A DNA stretch of 64,000 nucleotides, from positions 137,298,747 to 137,362,746 of the forward strand of contig NC_057807.1 in NCBI RefSeq assembly GCF_018294505.1. The letters are read 5' to 3'. Position numbers and translations under genes: made by a program. This DNA comes from Triticum aestivum. Taxonomy: Eukaryota > Streptophyta > Magnoliopsida > Poales > Poaceae. The notes beneath the pieces are model-generated. The model had not been told where the DNA came from. It saw only the letters and a list, made by a program, of their open reading frames with translations, and did no database searches. This document shows, in pieces, positions 12,065-22,600 of this stretch (its first letter is position 1; each line of letters opens with the position of its first letter).

Positions 12065-12467
12065 TTAAGGATCTAGTATTGTCGGAGGAGCGCATTCCGG
12101 GCGCAAGCACTCGCACAAGGGCACCAAATAAGGAAACTTCCACCAGCAGCGCCCGTCAATGAACTGGTGCTCTTGGCAAACTCTCCTGCATTTGGCAGTC
12201 CTCATGCAGTAGTAGTAGTACACATGACTTAGGACCCAACATTCATCCGCTTCAAGTCCAACTCCAAGCATAGGCGACACCGACCCTGAAAATACATGTT
12301 GTGAGTGAATTGTGCCTAGCTATGTGGTGCAGTGGAGTGGCCTGAACCAATGAAGTAAACCATGAATACATTAGTGAGTGAGAGGTTGCTTTACCACAAG
12401 GCGTGAAAAGTAGCCATAGGAGGAGGCCGGAAGCCGCCGCTTTCATCGGTATCTCCATATCTAGCAT
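12065..12467 (-). CDS. Defensin-like secreted peptide, two exons
   Basis: Exon 1 is 12467-12395, a 109-base GT-AG intron follows (12394-12286), and exon 2 is 12285-12065 (stop TAA). Joining them in phase 1 gives 97 residues. The N-terminus is a signal peptide with core AAASGLLLWLLFTPCG. In-frame ATGs at 12467, 12458 and 12446 are all possible starts, and the first gives 97 residues. The mature part has eight cysteines spaced C-x10-C-x5-C-x3-C-x9-C-x10-C-x1-C-x4-C. This includes the CRRVC (C-x3-C) and CEC (C-x1-C) pairs of the cysteine-stabilised alpha-beta fold and the G-x-C before the fifth cysteine. An intron just after the signal peptide is the usual defensin gene layout. A TATA box lies about 32 bases upstream of the first ATG. 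The family includes antimicrobial peptides and reproductive signalling peptides, and the role here is unknown. Confidence 0.82.
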
Positions 12468-12498
12468 GTATTGAAGAGGCCCTAAGGGAGAGTTGTTT

Positions 12499-12505
12499 CT
12501 TTATA
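12499..12505 (-). promoter_or_regulatory. TATA box of the defensin-like gene
   Basis: TATAAAG on the minus strand, ending 32 bases before the first ATG. This implies a very short leader, or use of the second or third in-frame ATG. Confidence 0.5.
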
Positions 12506-13142
12506 CATGTTAAGAAAAACAGGGGTGTCCCTGACAGGAAATTATATCACGAAGACGTGTCACAACATCCAATGGTCACCTCAAATGGAGAAAAAATGCA
12601 TGAGATATGCAAGCAGCGCAAAGAAAAATAGAATATATGCAAGGCTCTTGCGAATTCAAGCGAAAAAGAAATAATGCCTCATTTACATCTTTAAGGCACT
12701 CCCAATGCATACTATCTTAAACTTGTATCTTAAGCATTAAATAAGTGACCAGATACAACTCCACTAACACATTAATTGTATCTTAGTATGGTATATAAAG
12801 AAACATGTGTTTAATATGTTTTGTGATCAATATGAACATCCTAACCTTGTGGTCCATTTGTGACAACACATACAACTAACTCAACTGTATAACATGGATC
12901 AACTATTTTTCATCAAGAGAAAACAACTTACGGTCACCATTTTGGAGAACAAAAAATATATGTTCTGCATCAATTTCTAAGTAAATATCTAGTTGATCAC
13001 AGAGTTGCATGAAATGTGGCAAGCCAATGTGCATCCCCAATGATCATCGCTTAATCTTCAAAACACAAAATTTACAACCTTGGTATGTAAATCAATGTCT
13101 ACATATTAGCATTACAGAATAAGCACATGTCCTTGCTAAGTA
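12506..13142. other. AT-rich flank, no gene recognised
   Basis: Upstream region of the defensin-like gene. Text around 12,690-12,800 resembles short grass MITE sequence, but I could not find clear ends. Confidence 0.4.
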
Positions 13143-13173
13143 CTCCCTCTGTAAAATAATATAAGAGCATTTA

Positions 13174-15022
13174 GAGCATCTCCAGCCGCGCCCCCAACAA
13201 GGCCCCCCAGACGATTTTTCGGTCGCCGACGCCAAAAAATCGGCCCAGTCGCGCCCCCAAGGGCCCAGTTTTCGCCGGCTCGGGCCGAAATTGGCGCCGG
13301 CGGACCCAACCCGAACCCGACGCGCTGGGGGGCGCTGGTGGGCGTCGGGCGAATCATTTTTGGCGCAAAGAGCCGCGGGCCCCCTTGCCAGCGACTCGAC
13401 TTTCTTCTCACCACTTCGTCGTCCTCATCGCCTCGTTTTCCGCGGCGAATCAATGCCAAAGCTGCGCGCGCTGCCGCGCCGTTCAGCCTCCATTGATGTC
13501 TCACAGGCGGCACAGTGAAGGCCGGTCGACGCGCGTCCCCTCGCGCGCCACGCCTCCCGCCACGCATAACGCGCCGGCCAAGCCTACCACACGGCGCCTC
13601 CGCCTATACAAGCCGACAACCAGCGCACCGGAGACACGCACAGATACTCCACCATCGACGCGCCCATTTCTCCCCCTTCCTCCTCTCGCCGTCTCCAGTT
13701 CAGAAGAATGGCCGAGCTCTTCCCAGGCGACGGCGCGGCGACAAATGGCTTCGGGCGCCGCCATCTTCACGAGGACGAGGCTCGCCTCCTTTTCGAGGCC
13801 GAGTACCCGGCCCCGCCGGACATGCGGGTGCCGGGGGCGTGGAGGATCAGCGCCGGCGGCATGCCGGTGCCACCACCACCCACCAGGGCGGCGCGGCATG
13901 CGGAGATCGCACGTATCCGCGCATCTCTGGCGACGGAAGGCCCGCGATACACCCCCGACAGCCTGCTCTGGGAGCCCTACTTCCGCCGCCGCCACGCCGA
14001 GCAGCTCGAGGCGAACGGCGTCGTGCCCTCCGGCAGGCTCAACTCCGAGGGCCGGCGCCGGTGGTGAGGCGTGCCCGGCTGCACGTTGGAGGCCGTCCTC
14101 GAGTACATCGAGGGCGGCAACACACCGCGCCTCGAGTACCCCGCTCCCCCGTCCTTCTCACGCCGCTGTGGGAGCTCCTGGATGCCGAGGCGCATGGAGC
14201 GGCCTGGGGCATCCTTCTCCTCGTTCAGCCGCCCGTCGGGCTCTCCCTGCCTCCGCCCCGTCAAGCCGGAGCCCCAGGACACGTCTGTCAGCGCGCGCAC
14301 CCGCAGCTCCGGCATCCGCATCGGCGACTCCACCCCCCCTCCGGCCGCTTCGTCCTCGTCGAGCCCAAGCCGGAGCCCGGCCTCCCCGCGGAGTACGAGG
14401 AGATAGCCTGGCGCGGCTTCTCCGACGAGGACGCCATGCAGTGGGCGCGAGACGATTACCTCCGCGACGAGATGGTCCGGCAGCGCCGGGCCCTGGAGGA
14501 GATAGAAGCCCGCAAGCGTGGGCGCGAGGACGAGCACGGCGTCGTGATCCTCGACAGCGACGACGAGGAGGACGCCCCCGGACCGTCCAACCCGCCGCGC
14601 CAACCGGGGGAGGAATGCAGCAGGGACGGCGGCGGAGGAGGCTGCGCCGCCGCCGACGACGACAACGGCGGCGGCGACTACACGCGGTTCTACAGCCTCC
14701 TCGGCATGTAGAACCGCAAGGGCGGGCGGCGGGCGGCGGGCGGCGGGGAGCGACGAGGTAGACGGCGAGGAGCGGCGATGGAGACGACGAGGGGCAGCCC
14801 CTAGTAGTTTTTTCTTTTTTTTGTAAAATATGTTTAAATTTGAACGAACTCGCCGATGTTTGCGTTAAATTTGAGCCGTGTTTGCGCCGTATTCAACTTT
14901 TCCAGAAAAACGTGGGCGCCGCGACTGGGGGGCATCACGCCTCCAGCGCGCCGGTTAGCGTCGGTGCGCCCCCAGGGGGCGATTTTTAGCCCCTCCTGGG
15001 GGGCCAACGGCCAGAGATGCTC
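13174..15022 (+). mobile_element. Harbinger-type (TTA target) non-autonomous element carrying a coding region
   Basis: Terminal inverted repeats are GAGCATCTCCAGCCG at the left and, inverted, GAGCATCTCTGGCCG at the right. The element is flanked by the TTA duplication at 13171-13173 and 15023-15025, the target of PIF/Harbinger transposons. It is 1,849 bases long, strongly GC-rich, and lacks any DDE transposase or Myb-like ORF. It carries an unrelated coding region at 13,708-14,711. Confidence 0.78.
13708..14711 (+). pseudogene. Unknown acidic protein carried by the Harbinger-type element (broken)
   Basis: The frame starts at ATG 13708 (MAELFPGDG...). It has an N-terminal block with EARLLFEAEYPAPPDMRVP, PYFRRRHAEQLE and, after a TGA at 14065-14067, a continuation with LEAVLEYIEGGNTP and SSWMPRRM. 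Near 14,340-14,360 the frame shifts, and the C-terminus continues with DYLRDEMVRQRRALEEIEAR, an acidic stretch VVILDSDDEEDAPGPSNP and the end DYTRFYSLLGM (stop TAG 14709-14711). There is no recognised domain. The architecture is basic and proline-rich with an acidic C-terminus and a short coiled segment. One nonsense codon and one frameshift make this copy a pseudogene. I recall similar uncharacterised proteins in wheat, so intact relatives may exist. Confidence 0.65.
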
Positions 15023-15399
15023 TTAGATTACTACTTTAGTATTCCAAACGCTCTTATATTAGTTTACGGGGGAGTATATGTTACGGAGATTGAGTACTGG
15101 TGTTCTGTTCGAGTCAATACCAACTTGTGTGTTGTGTCTATTGGACAAAGATTGGAGTGACTATGTTATCAAATTAATAATACATTTTATTTTAAAAAAG
15201 AACACAATAAATGCATGTCCAATGTTCTGATAGACATGTGATGTTTCTATGAGGGATGATGGTTGTGTGCATGAGTTGTGTATTATGATTAATTTCCAAT
15301 ATATGTTCTTGATACTTATACGGAATAACTTGTGGTGGATGATGTGAAAGGTTGCAAAGCAAATGAACAAAATAGATAATCAACCTAATGGGGCATAAG

Positions 15400-15681
15400 T
15401 CAGTGTCCTTGTTTATTACCACATTGCCGGTCAATGGAACTCAAATCTTTCCCTTGTGTTCTCAGGTCTTGACAGAAGTGTAATTTTTCAATCCACACAT
15501 GCTTGGAGTTCGACCTCTGGAAATACCAACAAAAATAACATGATTCCTCCTTCAATGATGGCAACAGTTGGAGGCCACCCAATAGTGTGATGCCAGAGTA
15601 GCTACCATCAAGGACGCTTGGGTCCTTTACAATGAGGACAAGTAGCACCAATCACACAAGGAAGAGCATAATGTAGGACAT
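15400..15681 (-). pseudogene. Possible small secreted Cys-containing peptide, broken by TGA
   Basis: On the minus strand, ATG at 15681 opens a hydrophobic leader (MSYIMLFLV) interrupted by an in-frame TGA and continuing LVLLVLIVKDPSVLDG. Next comes a short region with ESCYFCWYF, HFCQDL and RQCGNKQGH to a stop at 15400. A TATA-like TTATATAG lies about 60 bases upstream near 15,740. The signal-like start, the cysteines and the promoter spacing suggest a real but broken gene. The family is unknown, and it could also be a chance frame. Confidence 0.3.
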
Positions 15682-16599
15682 GCTAGTGGTGTATTCCAAA
15701 GTAGAAGGGCATGGGGATAAGAAGATCGGTGGCTTCTATATAAGTACAGGCAAGACGACGAGGGCATGAGGATTGTTTATGTCTGTCATGGTAGCTTCCT
15801 CACCCCTGGGGAGTTTGTGAAGCACGTTGGTGGGGATGATGTCTTGAATCCTCTTAGGCATATTGTTGCCAACCCCTCACTGTCAACCTTCTTGTAGTTA
15901 TGGACTATATCTCGAGAAGTATTTTCTTAATGTTGTTACATTACATATTGTGTGTTTGAACTTGGTACGCATACATGTTTCAATGTTTATGTGATAACGT
16001 TAAAACATACAGAGTCTCATTTTACTACAAATTGGGAGAATTATATTTTTGTTTGAACTGTTAGTTCATTTCTAAGGGCATTCATCTAACTATTTTTCAT
16101 TTGTCTGTGGACAAGGGGATTCATCAAATGACCTCCCTCATTTGTCTGTGGACATGTCCATCCATGTCCGCTGATAGAACTCATTTGTCTACCAAAATAG
16201 TGATGCCTAAGGGCATCATCCTGCATTTGTCCTCACCCATGTATTTGGCCCTTTTTCATATCTTCACTGTTTTCATTATTTCAACTATAAAAATTGGCCC
16301 AAACTATTTGAAGACATCTCACTGATAAATATGAAGCGCAAACCATTCAACAAGTCAAACAACTTAACAATTCAAACATAGTCAAAAAATTGAATCAATC
16401 AAAGTTGATGGTGGGCATTGATGTTGATACACATTGTGTGGAACTACTTCTTAGCATCATAATTAATAATGCTAGTGTCATCCCCTCAACTCCGTAGTGA
16501 TCCTTGCAAGTACAACTTGCTAAGCCTCGGTAGTCGCTCTCCTTGCTTTGATGACCACCTTCTCTCTTTGAAGTCTATGAACTACTAGAAGACTAAACT
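15682..16599. other. Intergenic, nothing recognised
   Basis: AT-rich sequence with short repeats such as TCATTTGTCTGTGGACA occurring twice near 16,098-16,155. No coding domain or element ends were found. Confidence 0.4.
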
Positions 16600-16996
16600 G
16601 TGAAGAGACTTCGTATCCGGACTGGAAGCCTTTGGTGCCTTGGTGTGTCCTCCAAGGCAGAAAAGATAAGAATCAACATGTTTATCCCTTCCTTGTAACC
16701 GACCATGTGCAGCCCTAGTACCCCTGGTGTCTATGTAAACAACGGGGTTTAGACCGTAGAGGCTAGAACAACACCCATCATCCTACTTGCCTAGGGTTTA
16801 GTTCATATGATCTCATGGTAGATCGACTCTGTAATCATCCTATACCCTTCAATATAATCAAGCCAGGCGTAGGGTTTTACCTCTTAGAGAGGGTCCGAAC
16901 CTGGGTAAACACCATGTCCTTCGTCCCTTGTTCCCCATTGATCCAAGATCCACAGCTCGGGACTCCCTACCCGCGATCCGCCGGTTTTGACACTGA
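16600..16996 (+). mobile_element. Old LTR fragment related to the Gypsy LTRs at 42.7 kb
   Basis: It shares the R-U5 text of the LTRs at 42,743 and 48,077, such as GTAGGGTTTTACCTC, GGTCCGAACCTGGGTAAA and the ending CCGCCGGTTTTGACACTGA, with many mismatches. The 5' end is missing. A TATA-like TCTATGTAAACAACGG replaces the TATATAAA of the younger copies. Confidence 0.72.
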
Positions 16997-17011
16997 TAAT
17001 GATTTCCACCC

Positions 17012-17291
17012 ACGAGGCCGAAATTGCGCTTGCCCTCCATCATACTTTGCATTATATTTTCCCACTTATTTCCCTTCATTCTTTTCACGTCGATCGCTAG
17101 TGCAATTGCACCTCCACTTGTCACATCCTCTTCATCTGCCCTAATAAATTGCTGGGAGCTTCAGCCATCATTTGTTTTTTGCTTCTTGTTGGGGCTTTTG
17201 AGTTCTCTAACAAGTTCACTCCATTTACTAGTGTCGTTCAACTTCATCCAACAATGTGACAACGTAAATGGCCTCCTGTCAATTTGTTGGT
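17012..17291 (-). pseudogene. NAM-associated/Myb-like protein fragment
   Basis: One minus-strand frame reads QQIDRRPFTLSHCWMKLND, then KWSELVRELKSPNKKQK, a TGA, then a downstream segment with DVKRMKGNKWENIM. This resembles the 'no apical meristem-associated' C-terminal region that follows a Myb-like domain and is often spread by Harbinger-type elements. Only a fragment is present and it contains a stop. Confidence 0.42.
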
Positions 17292-17438
17292 ACAATGTCA
17301 CCGCCAAGCTCAACTATCAAATGAACCACAGATCAACATATTTCAACATATAAAGCAAGAAAACAAACATGATGATCAATGTAAAGTGGCGAAAATCGAA
17401 TGGCTTCCGACTCCCAATGCACTTGGATTTTTTATTTG

Positions 17439-18856
17439 TTTTTTAAAAGTACACAAATTGTGTACCATAGCTTTATAGAAGAGAGAATTTCAAGTACAAA
17501 ATAACTACAACTCATTGCGAACAACAAGTATAGCGCACACTCCACACCTGGCTAGTCCAAAGATAGCCACCACGACAAAACAACTACAACGCAAAAGAGC
17601 CTGACCAAAACAGAAGAACCATGCCACGTCTCAACCTACGCCGGTCACCTCCGAAGAACCGTAGCTCCTGCCAAGCTTCCCTTGTCGACGCTCCATCCAC
17701 CCTTTATGCCTAAAGGAGGTGGCAAGTGTATGGTGGGACTCGATCAGACCGGAGAAAGGCGCAGTCTTGGAATCACTAGCGACGACCGTACATTGTGCCG
17801 CAGAAGATCCATCATGGACAGCGGCGAACACCGGAGGAGCACAATGAAGGACCTCCAGACCGTGTCCCCAGACACGATGCTCCCAACAGAGGGACGACGT
17901 CGAGGACGCGCCATCGTGCCGACCCTGCACAGAATCAAGGCTTTCGCCCGGAGACAACAACCCAACACCAAGCGAGGAAGATAGCAACACCTCAGCGACG
18001 CCTCCAAGAAGGGGAATGACATCCGCGGAAGACATCGCCGCCGGCCCGGCAACCGGGCAGGATTTTCATCTGTATCGCCGCATATCTCCGCACCTCCAAG
18101 GCCCGGGGCAGCACCGTCCTTGTAGCCTCACACCGCCGCCAACGCAGCACCTCGCCGTCGAAGCTGCACAACTGTGGTTCATCGACACCACACACAGCAG
18201 AGAGAACGCGGCCCAATCATCCACCATCAACCCGGCCAGCAGCCTCCCGGCACCTCGGGCATGGACCAGGATCACCGCGATAGAATCACCCGCTCCAGGG
18301 GACACCCACGCTACGACCCTAGCCCCAGGCCCAGATCGAACCTGAGCAGAGGCACAGATCTGACCCGCCCTCCACGCTCCACTCGGACGCCAGCATCGCC
18401 GGGAGGGCACCAACGCACGCCCCAGCTAGGAGGAGGTCGGCCGCCCACTACTCGCCAGGAGCTCCTTCCTGACCGAGCCTTCATAGCGCCACCGCCTCCA
18501 AGGCCGAGATCTCGCGCCGCTGCCTCCAAGTTGCGTTGACGCGCCGCCCTGCTCCACTGTCGTGCTGCCAGCCTCACCAAAGCCCACCTCTCCTCCACGA
18601 TCCCCGCCGTGCGCCGGCGAAGCCCGACGAGACTCGTGCCGCCGGACACCCACCACCAACGCCTCCCCGGGGACGACCCGCCTCCGCGCGAAAGTGCACG
18701 TCAGGGAGCGCCTCCATCACTCGTCGGGCGTGGCCGCCACCGCCGGCGCCGGCAGCGGCAGCGGCCGGGGGAGGGAGATCGGGCCGCCTGAAGGATAGGG
18801 TTTGGGGTCCTCCGAAGCCGCTCGCACGAGCGGCCCGGGAGGAGAGGGAAAATGTC
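17439..18856 (-). mobile_element. Non-coding LINE-tailed retroposon A (about 1.4 kb)
   Basis: It is flanked by a perfect 13-bp target duplication GATTTTTTATTTG at 17426-17438 and 18857-18869. On the minus strand the element starts in very GC-rich sequence near 18,856 and ends with a hairpin (GTACAC/GTGTAC arms, 17449-17465) followed by a short A-rich tail. No reverse transcriptase, endonuclease or other domain is present. Open frames in the GC-rich half are composition effects. Confidence 0.72.
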
Positions 18857-18869
18857 GATTTTTTATTTG

Positions 18870-19609
18870 TCACTTGCGTATGTGGACCCCAAAAAATGTT
18901 GACTCATTCTTGCATGGCATACCATCTACAGTATGAGCGAGCGTGGTCTCATTGTGGTCGCTTGCGATTTGATGAACTCATGGTAGTAGTCGTGATTTTT
19001 CTTCCAATATTTAGAACTCTTTTGCTCCGTTTCACATATTGGATCCATCTCATCTCACATGCAAACAAGTCGTGCAAAACAACATATCTTCCTTCCAGGT
19101 GTATGCACTTCCTCACTTCGCCACCTTCTTGGTTTGAGATGGTTGCCTAACATCATACATTGGCGTATTTTTATTACCATTGTGAAATATTGGAGGTACT
19201 TGGCCATTGTTGATCATACCCATCATCAATTCATCCTAAATATGCATCACAATACCCATTGCAACACAAAACGTTCACATCGATCCTAAATATGCATACC
19301 TACTCAAGAGCATCACCTCATTTCTGCTTGGGGGGGGGGGGGGGGTGCACATATCGTCATATAGCCGCCTCCCATCATCCAACTGAAGCCTTGGTGCATG
19401 CCCCACCCTTTCGACAAAACCAAGGATGACGACATGGGAAACCACCAGAGCCATCCGACAGGACCGATAGAAAAGGTGTGGCGTTGGCTGTGGTGGGGGC
19501 GGACACACAGGGGAGAAATAGACTATGCCCTTGGAGATGCCCTTGTGTGTTTGACAAAATTGTCAGTTGTTAGCACTTATGACCATCATTGGTATGCCAG
19601 AAGCCATGT
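18870..19609. other. Intergenic, nothing recognised
   Basis: Mixed sequence without a coding domain. It contains a run of 16 G at 19330-19345. Confidence 0.4.
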
Positions 19610-19628
19610 AGAATTGGCATTTTTTTAG

Positions 19629-22600
19629 TTTCCTATCTGGGGACGTGAAGCGCCCCCAACCCCCCGAGTCGCTCCCCAGGCGACTCCGGGGGCGCAACCG
19701 CGCCGCCGCCTAGAAGCCCTCCCTCCGGTGCTCCCTCTCCGCCGCTGCCGCCGGCATCTGCGCCGCGGTGGCGGCGGGCCCCCGCTGCCAAACGGCGCCG
19801 GGGTGTCACATCCCTAGTTCTGGTATGACCTAGACTAGCTAGTCATTTGTGCATCATGTTTAAATTTCATTTAAATTTGAAATGAGGATTGGTGGAACCC
19901 TCAGAATCATTTTGAAAATGACTCAAATAAAAATTTCTCCAAAAGGGTCCAAGAAAAATGCTCATGTTGCTCTCTGAAAATATTGGACAGAGATAAAAAT
20001 CAAACCAATATTTTTAGGAGCTTATGGATATTTAATTTTGGCCATTTAGATTAATCCGATAATTATTTGCCTTGGATATATATTGTTATATATATAAAAT
20101 ATGGTCCAAAAACTATGCCATTTATTAAGGAGCTCTGGAATAATATAATTAGCTCCTGCAAAAATTGGCATAGAGTAATAAATTAATTTAGTATTATTAC
20201 TAAATCAAAACAAAATGTCAGAGAAATTAGAAAACAGAAAAACAGAAAAAAAAAACCTTACCTGGGCTTCTTACCTGGCGCCTCTGGGCCAGCAAGCCAG
20301 CCCAGCCCACCACCGCCGTCGTCCTCCTGGCGCCAGTCGGCCAGGCGTGTGGCCGACGCGCGCGCGCGGGCGGAGCACCACGCCACCAGCTCGCCTGCCT
20401 GCCTACCCTGCCAACGCGACGCCGCGACGCTTCTTCTCGGTGCCGCCCCGATCCCCTGGCCTCACCCCCCTCTCTCCCGTGCTTTTCCCCTTCTCCCTCT
20501 CTCTCACCCGAAGCACCACCGCCGCCGCAGCTCACCACCGACGCGCTCCCCGCCGTCCCCTCGCCCCTCCGTAGAGTCCACGAGCTCCGCCACGACCCCG
20601 TCCACCTCCTCGTCGAGCCACGCACCTCCGGACGGCCTCCATCATCGCCACCCTCGTCGTCTTCATCGCCGGCTGTCCGAGATCGCCGACGACGCTCCGG
20701 CCGCACCAGTGCTTCCCCGAGCCCACTGACGCCTTCGCTGGATCCACCGTGAGCATCGCCACCGTTCCCCTCTCTTCTCCCCCTCGTCTCCGCGCCGTAG
20801 CTCCGTTCCCCACCATGGCCGAAGCCATCGCCGCCGCAGCTCCTCGCCGTCGTGGCCACAGCCGCTGCAGGCCGCAGCCAAGCTCGCCGTTGCACTCAGT
20901 GCACTCTGGCGAGTCGCGCGGACCCGCTCGCAGCCTCCCTAGTGCCCTGCAGCGCCTAACCCGCATAGACCGAACTCCGGCAGCCACAGCCGAGCTCGCC
21001 GCCGTCGACTCCGGCCATCCCAGGCCCAGCCACGGCCACCGGCCGACGCGCCATCGAGCTGGCTTTCCAACGCACCTAGCCGCGCGCCATTTGGAGCACC
21101 ACAGAGGAAACCCGGGGCACAAGTACGCCGCGGACCTCGCCGGCGACTAACCGCCGGCGGGTTTGACTTGTTCGACCTGGGGTTTGACCCCCCCAGGGTC
21201 ACTGACGCGTGGGCCCCGTCGGCCAGGTGATTAGCTTAGTGCTAATCACCGTTAACTAACCCCCCTGACACTGACAGTGGGCCCCAGCGCCACTAACCTT
21301 TTTAATTAAGTTAATCTAACCCTGTTTAACCCCCTGACACTGACGTGTGGACCCCACACGTCAGGTTTGACCCTAGCCAGCCGCAGTTGACCTGCTGACG
21401 TCATGCTTACTCAATGCTGACGCAATAATATGATTTCTGGATTTAAATTAAATCAGGAAATTCCAGAAATTGATTTAAACTTCAAAAATTCATATCAATT
21501 CAACCGTAGCTCAGATTAAAATAATTTATATATGAAAAATTATCAGAAAAATGCAATCTTTCCATCTGTACTAGTTTCATGCATGACAAACCAACTTATA
21601 CTTGCTGTATAGGTGAAAACACATTATGGCATATATAGGAGCTTAATTTGGAGATGCATTTGAACCTTTGGTTCAAATGGACTTCAAACCAAATGGATAC
21701 CAGTTGCATTAGCTCAAACAACATCACATCTTCATGCCATGTTCATGCATCATATTGTTGCATATGTTTGTGTATTGATTGCCGACACTGTTCCTTCTCG
21801 ATAGGTCCTGCTCTGGAGTCCGTTCTAGAGTGCCTGTCTATGAAGCAGTGCCTCCCTTGTTGATCTACCAGGCAAGCAAACCCCTTTGTTCATTCCGATA
21901 AAATCCTACTCTCTCGCTCCTGCTCTCGGTTATTGCATTAGGACAACAACGATTCTTCTGCTACTTTGTGCTGCGGTAGTTGAACCCATTCCTCTGCATG
22001 ACCTGTCATTGTCACGGTAAATAGTTGAAACCCACTAGCATGTGTAGGAGTTGATTGAAGCCATTGTTGTGTTCCTACCATGCTATGCCTGCTATTGCTT
22101 AGAGTTGTGTCAGGTCTGATTCATTGGGAATGAATTGGAGTGTTACGATATGTTCTGGTGCTGAGAGTTAAGTGTGTGAACACGATTTGGTAAAGGTAGC
22201 GGTGAGAGGCCATGTAGGAGTACATGGTGGGTTGTCTCACTGGAACCGTCCTTAAGCACTGAGTTCTATGTATGCTGTCCAATGACTCGATACTACCACA
22301 CATTGGGATCCTTAATTGACTCTCTCGACTTATTAACCAACTTGATCTCTGTCCAGGAGTCGCAACTAGTTTCTGGTGTTTGTAGGTAGTGTTAGTAGTC
22401 TACCAAGTGGCACCCGGCCAGGTGGGCTTGGGACAGACTAGGCACAAGTGGCACGGTGTACCAAGCATAGATCCATCCGGCGAGGTGGGCTTGGGAACCC
22501 TGCACACATCGTTTGGGGCCGCGAGTGAAACCCCGGCCGGATCTCCTTGCGGATGGAACCCGAATAGGCGATAAACCTGGATAGAGTCTTGTGTGGTTAG

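Larger units (their letters stand above)
13143..15074. mobile_element. Stowaway MITE, split by a Harbinger-type element
   Basis: The left arm at 13143-13173 (CTCCCTCTGTAAAATAATAT then AAGAGCATTTA) pairs with the right arm at 15023-15074 (ending AAACGCTCTTATATTAGTTT then ACGGGGGAG). TA lies on both outer sides (13141-13142 and 15075-15076). Everything between is a later insertion. Confidence 0.82.

Noticed and set aside
13385..14761. 458-codon plus-strand open frame in GC-rich sequence
   Set aside because: Low-complexity Arg/Pro/Ala translation overlapping the better-supported frame that starts at 13,708; long frames are expected where stops are rare in GC-rich DNA.
17631..18873. Multiple 100-130 codon frames on both strands
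   Set aside because: Same reason: GC-rich body of retroposon A, which has clear retroposon ends.
19330..19345. Run of 16 G as a possible quadruplex or control element
   Set aside because: A single homopolymer in intergenic DNA; likely slippage or an assembly-sensitive stretch.
20227..21202. Open frames of 120-220 codons on both strands
   Set aside because: They overlap in several frames inside the GC island of the solo LTR and have no domain or biased amino-acid use.
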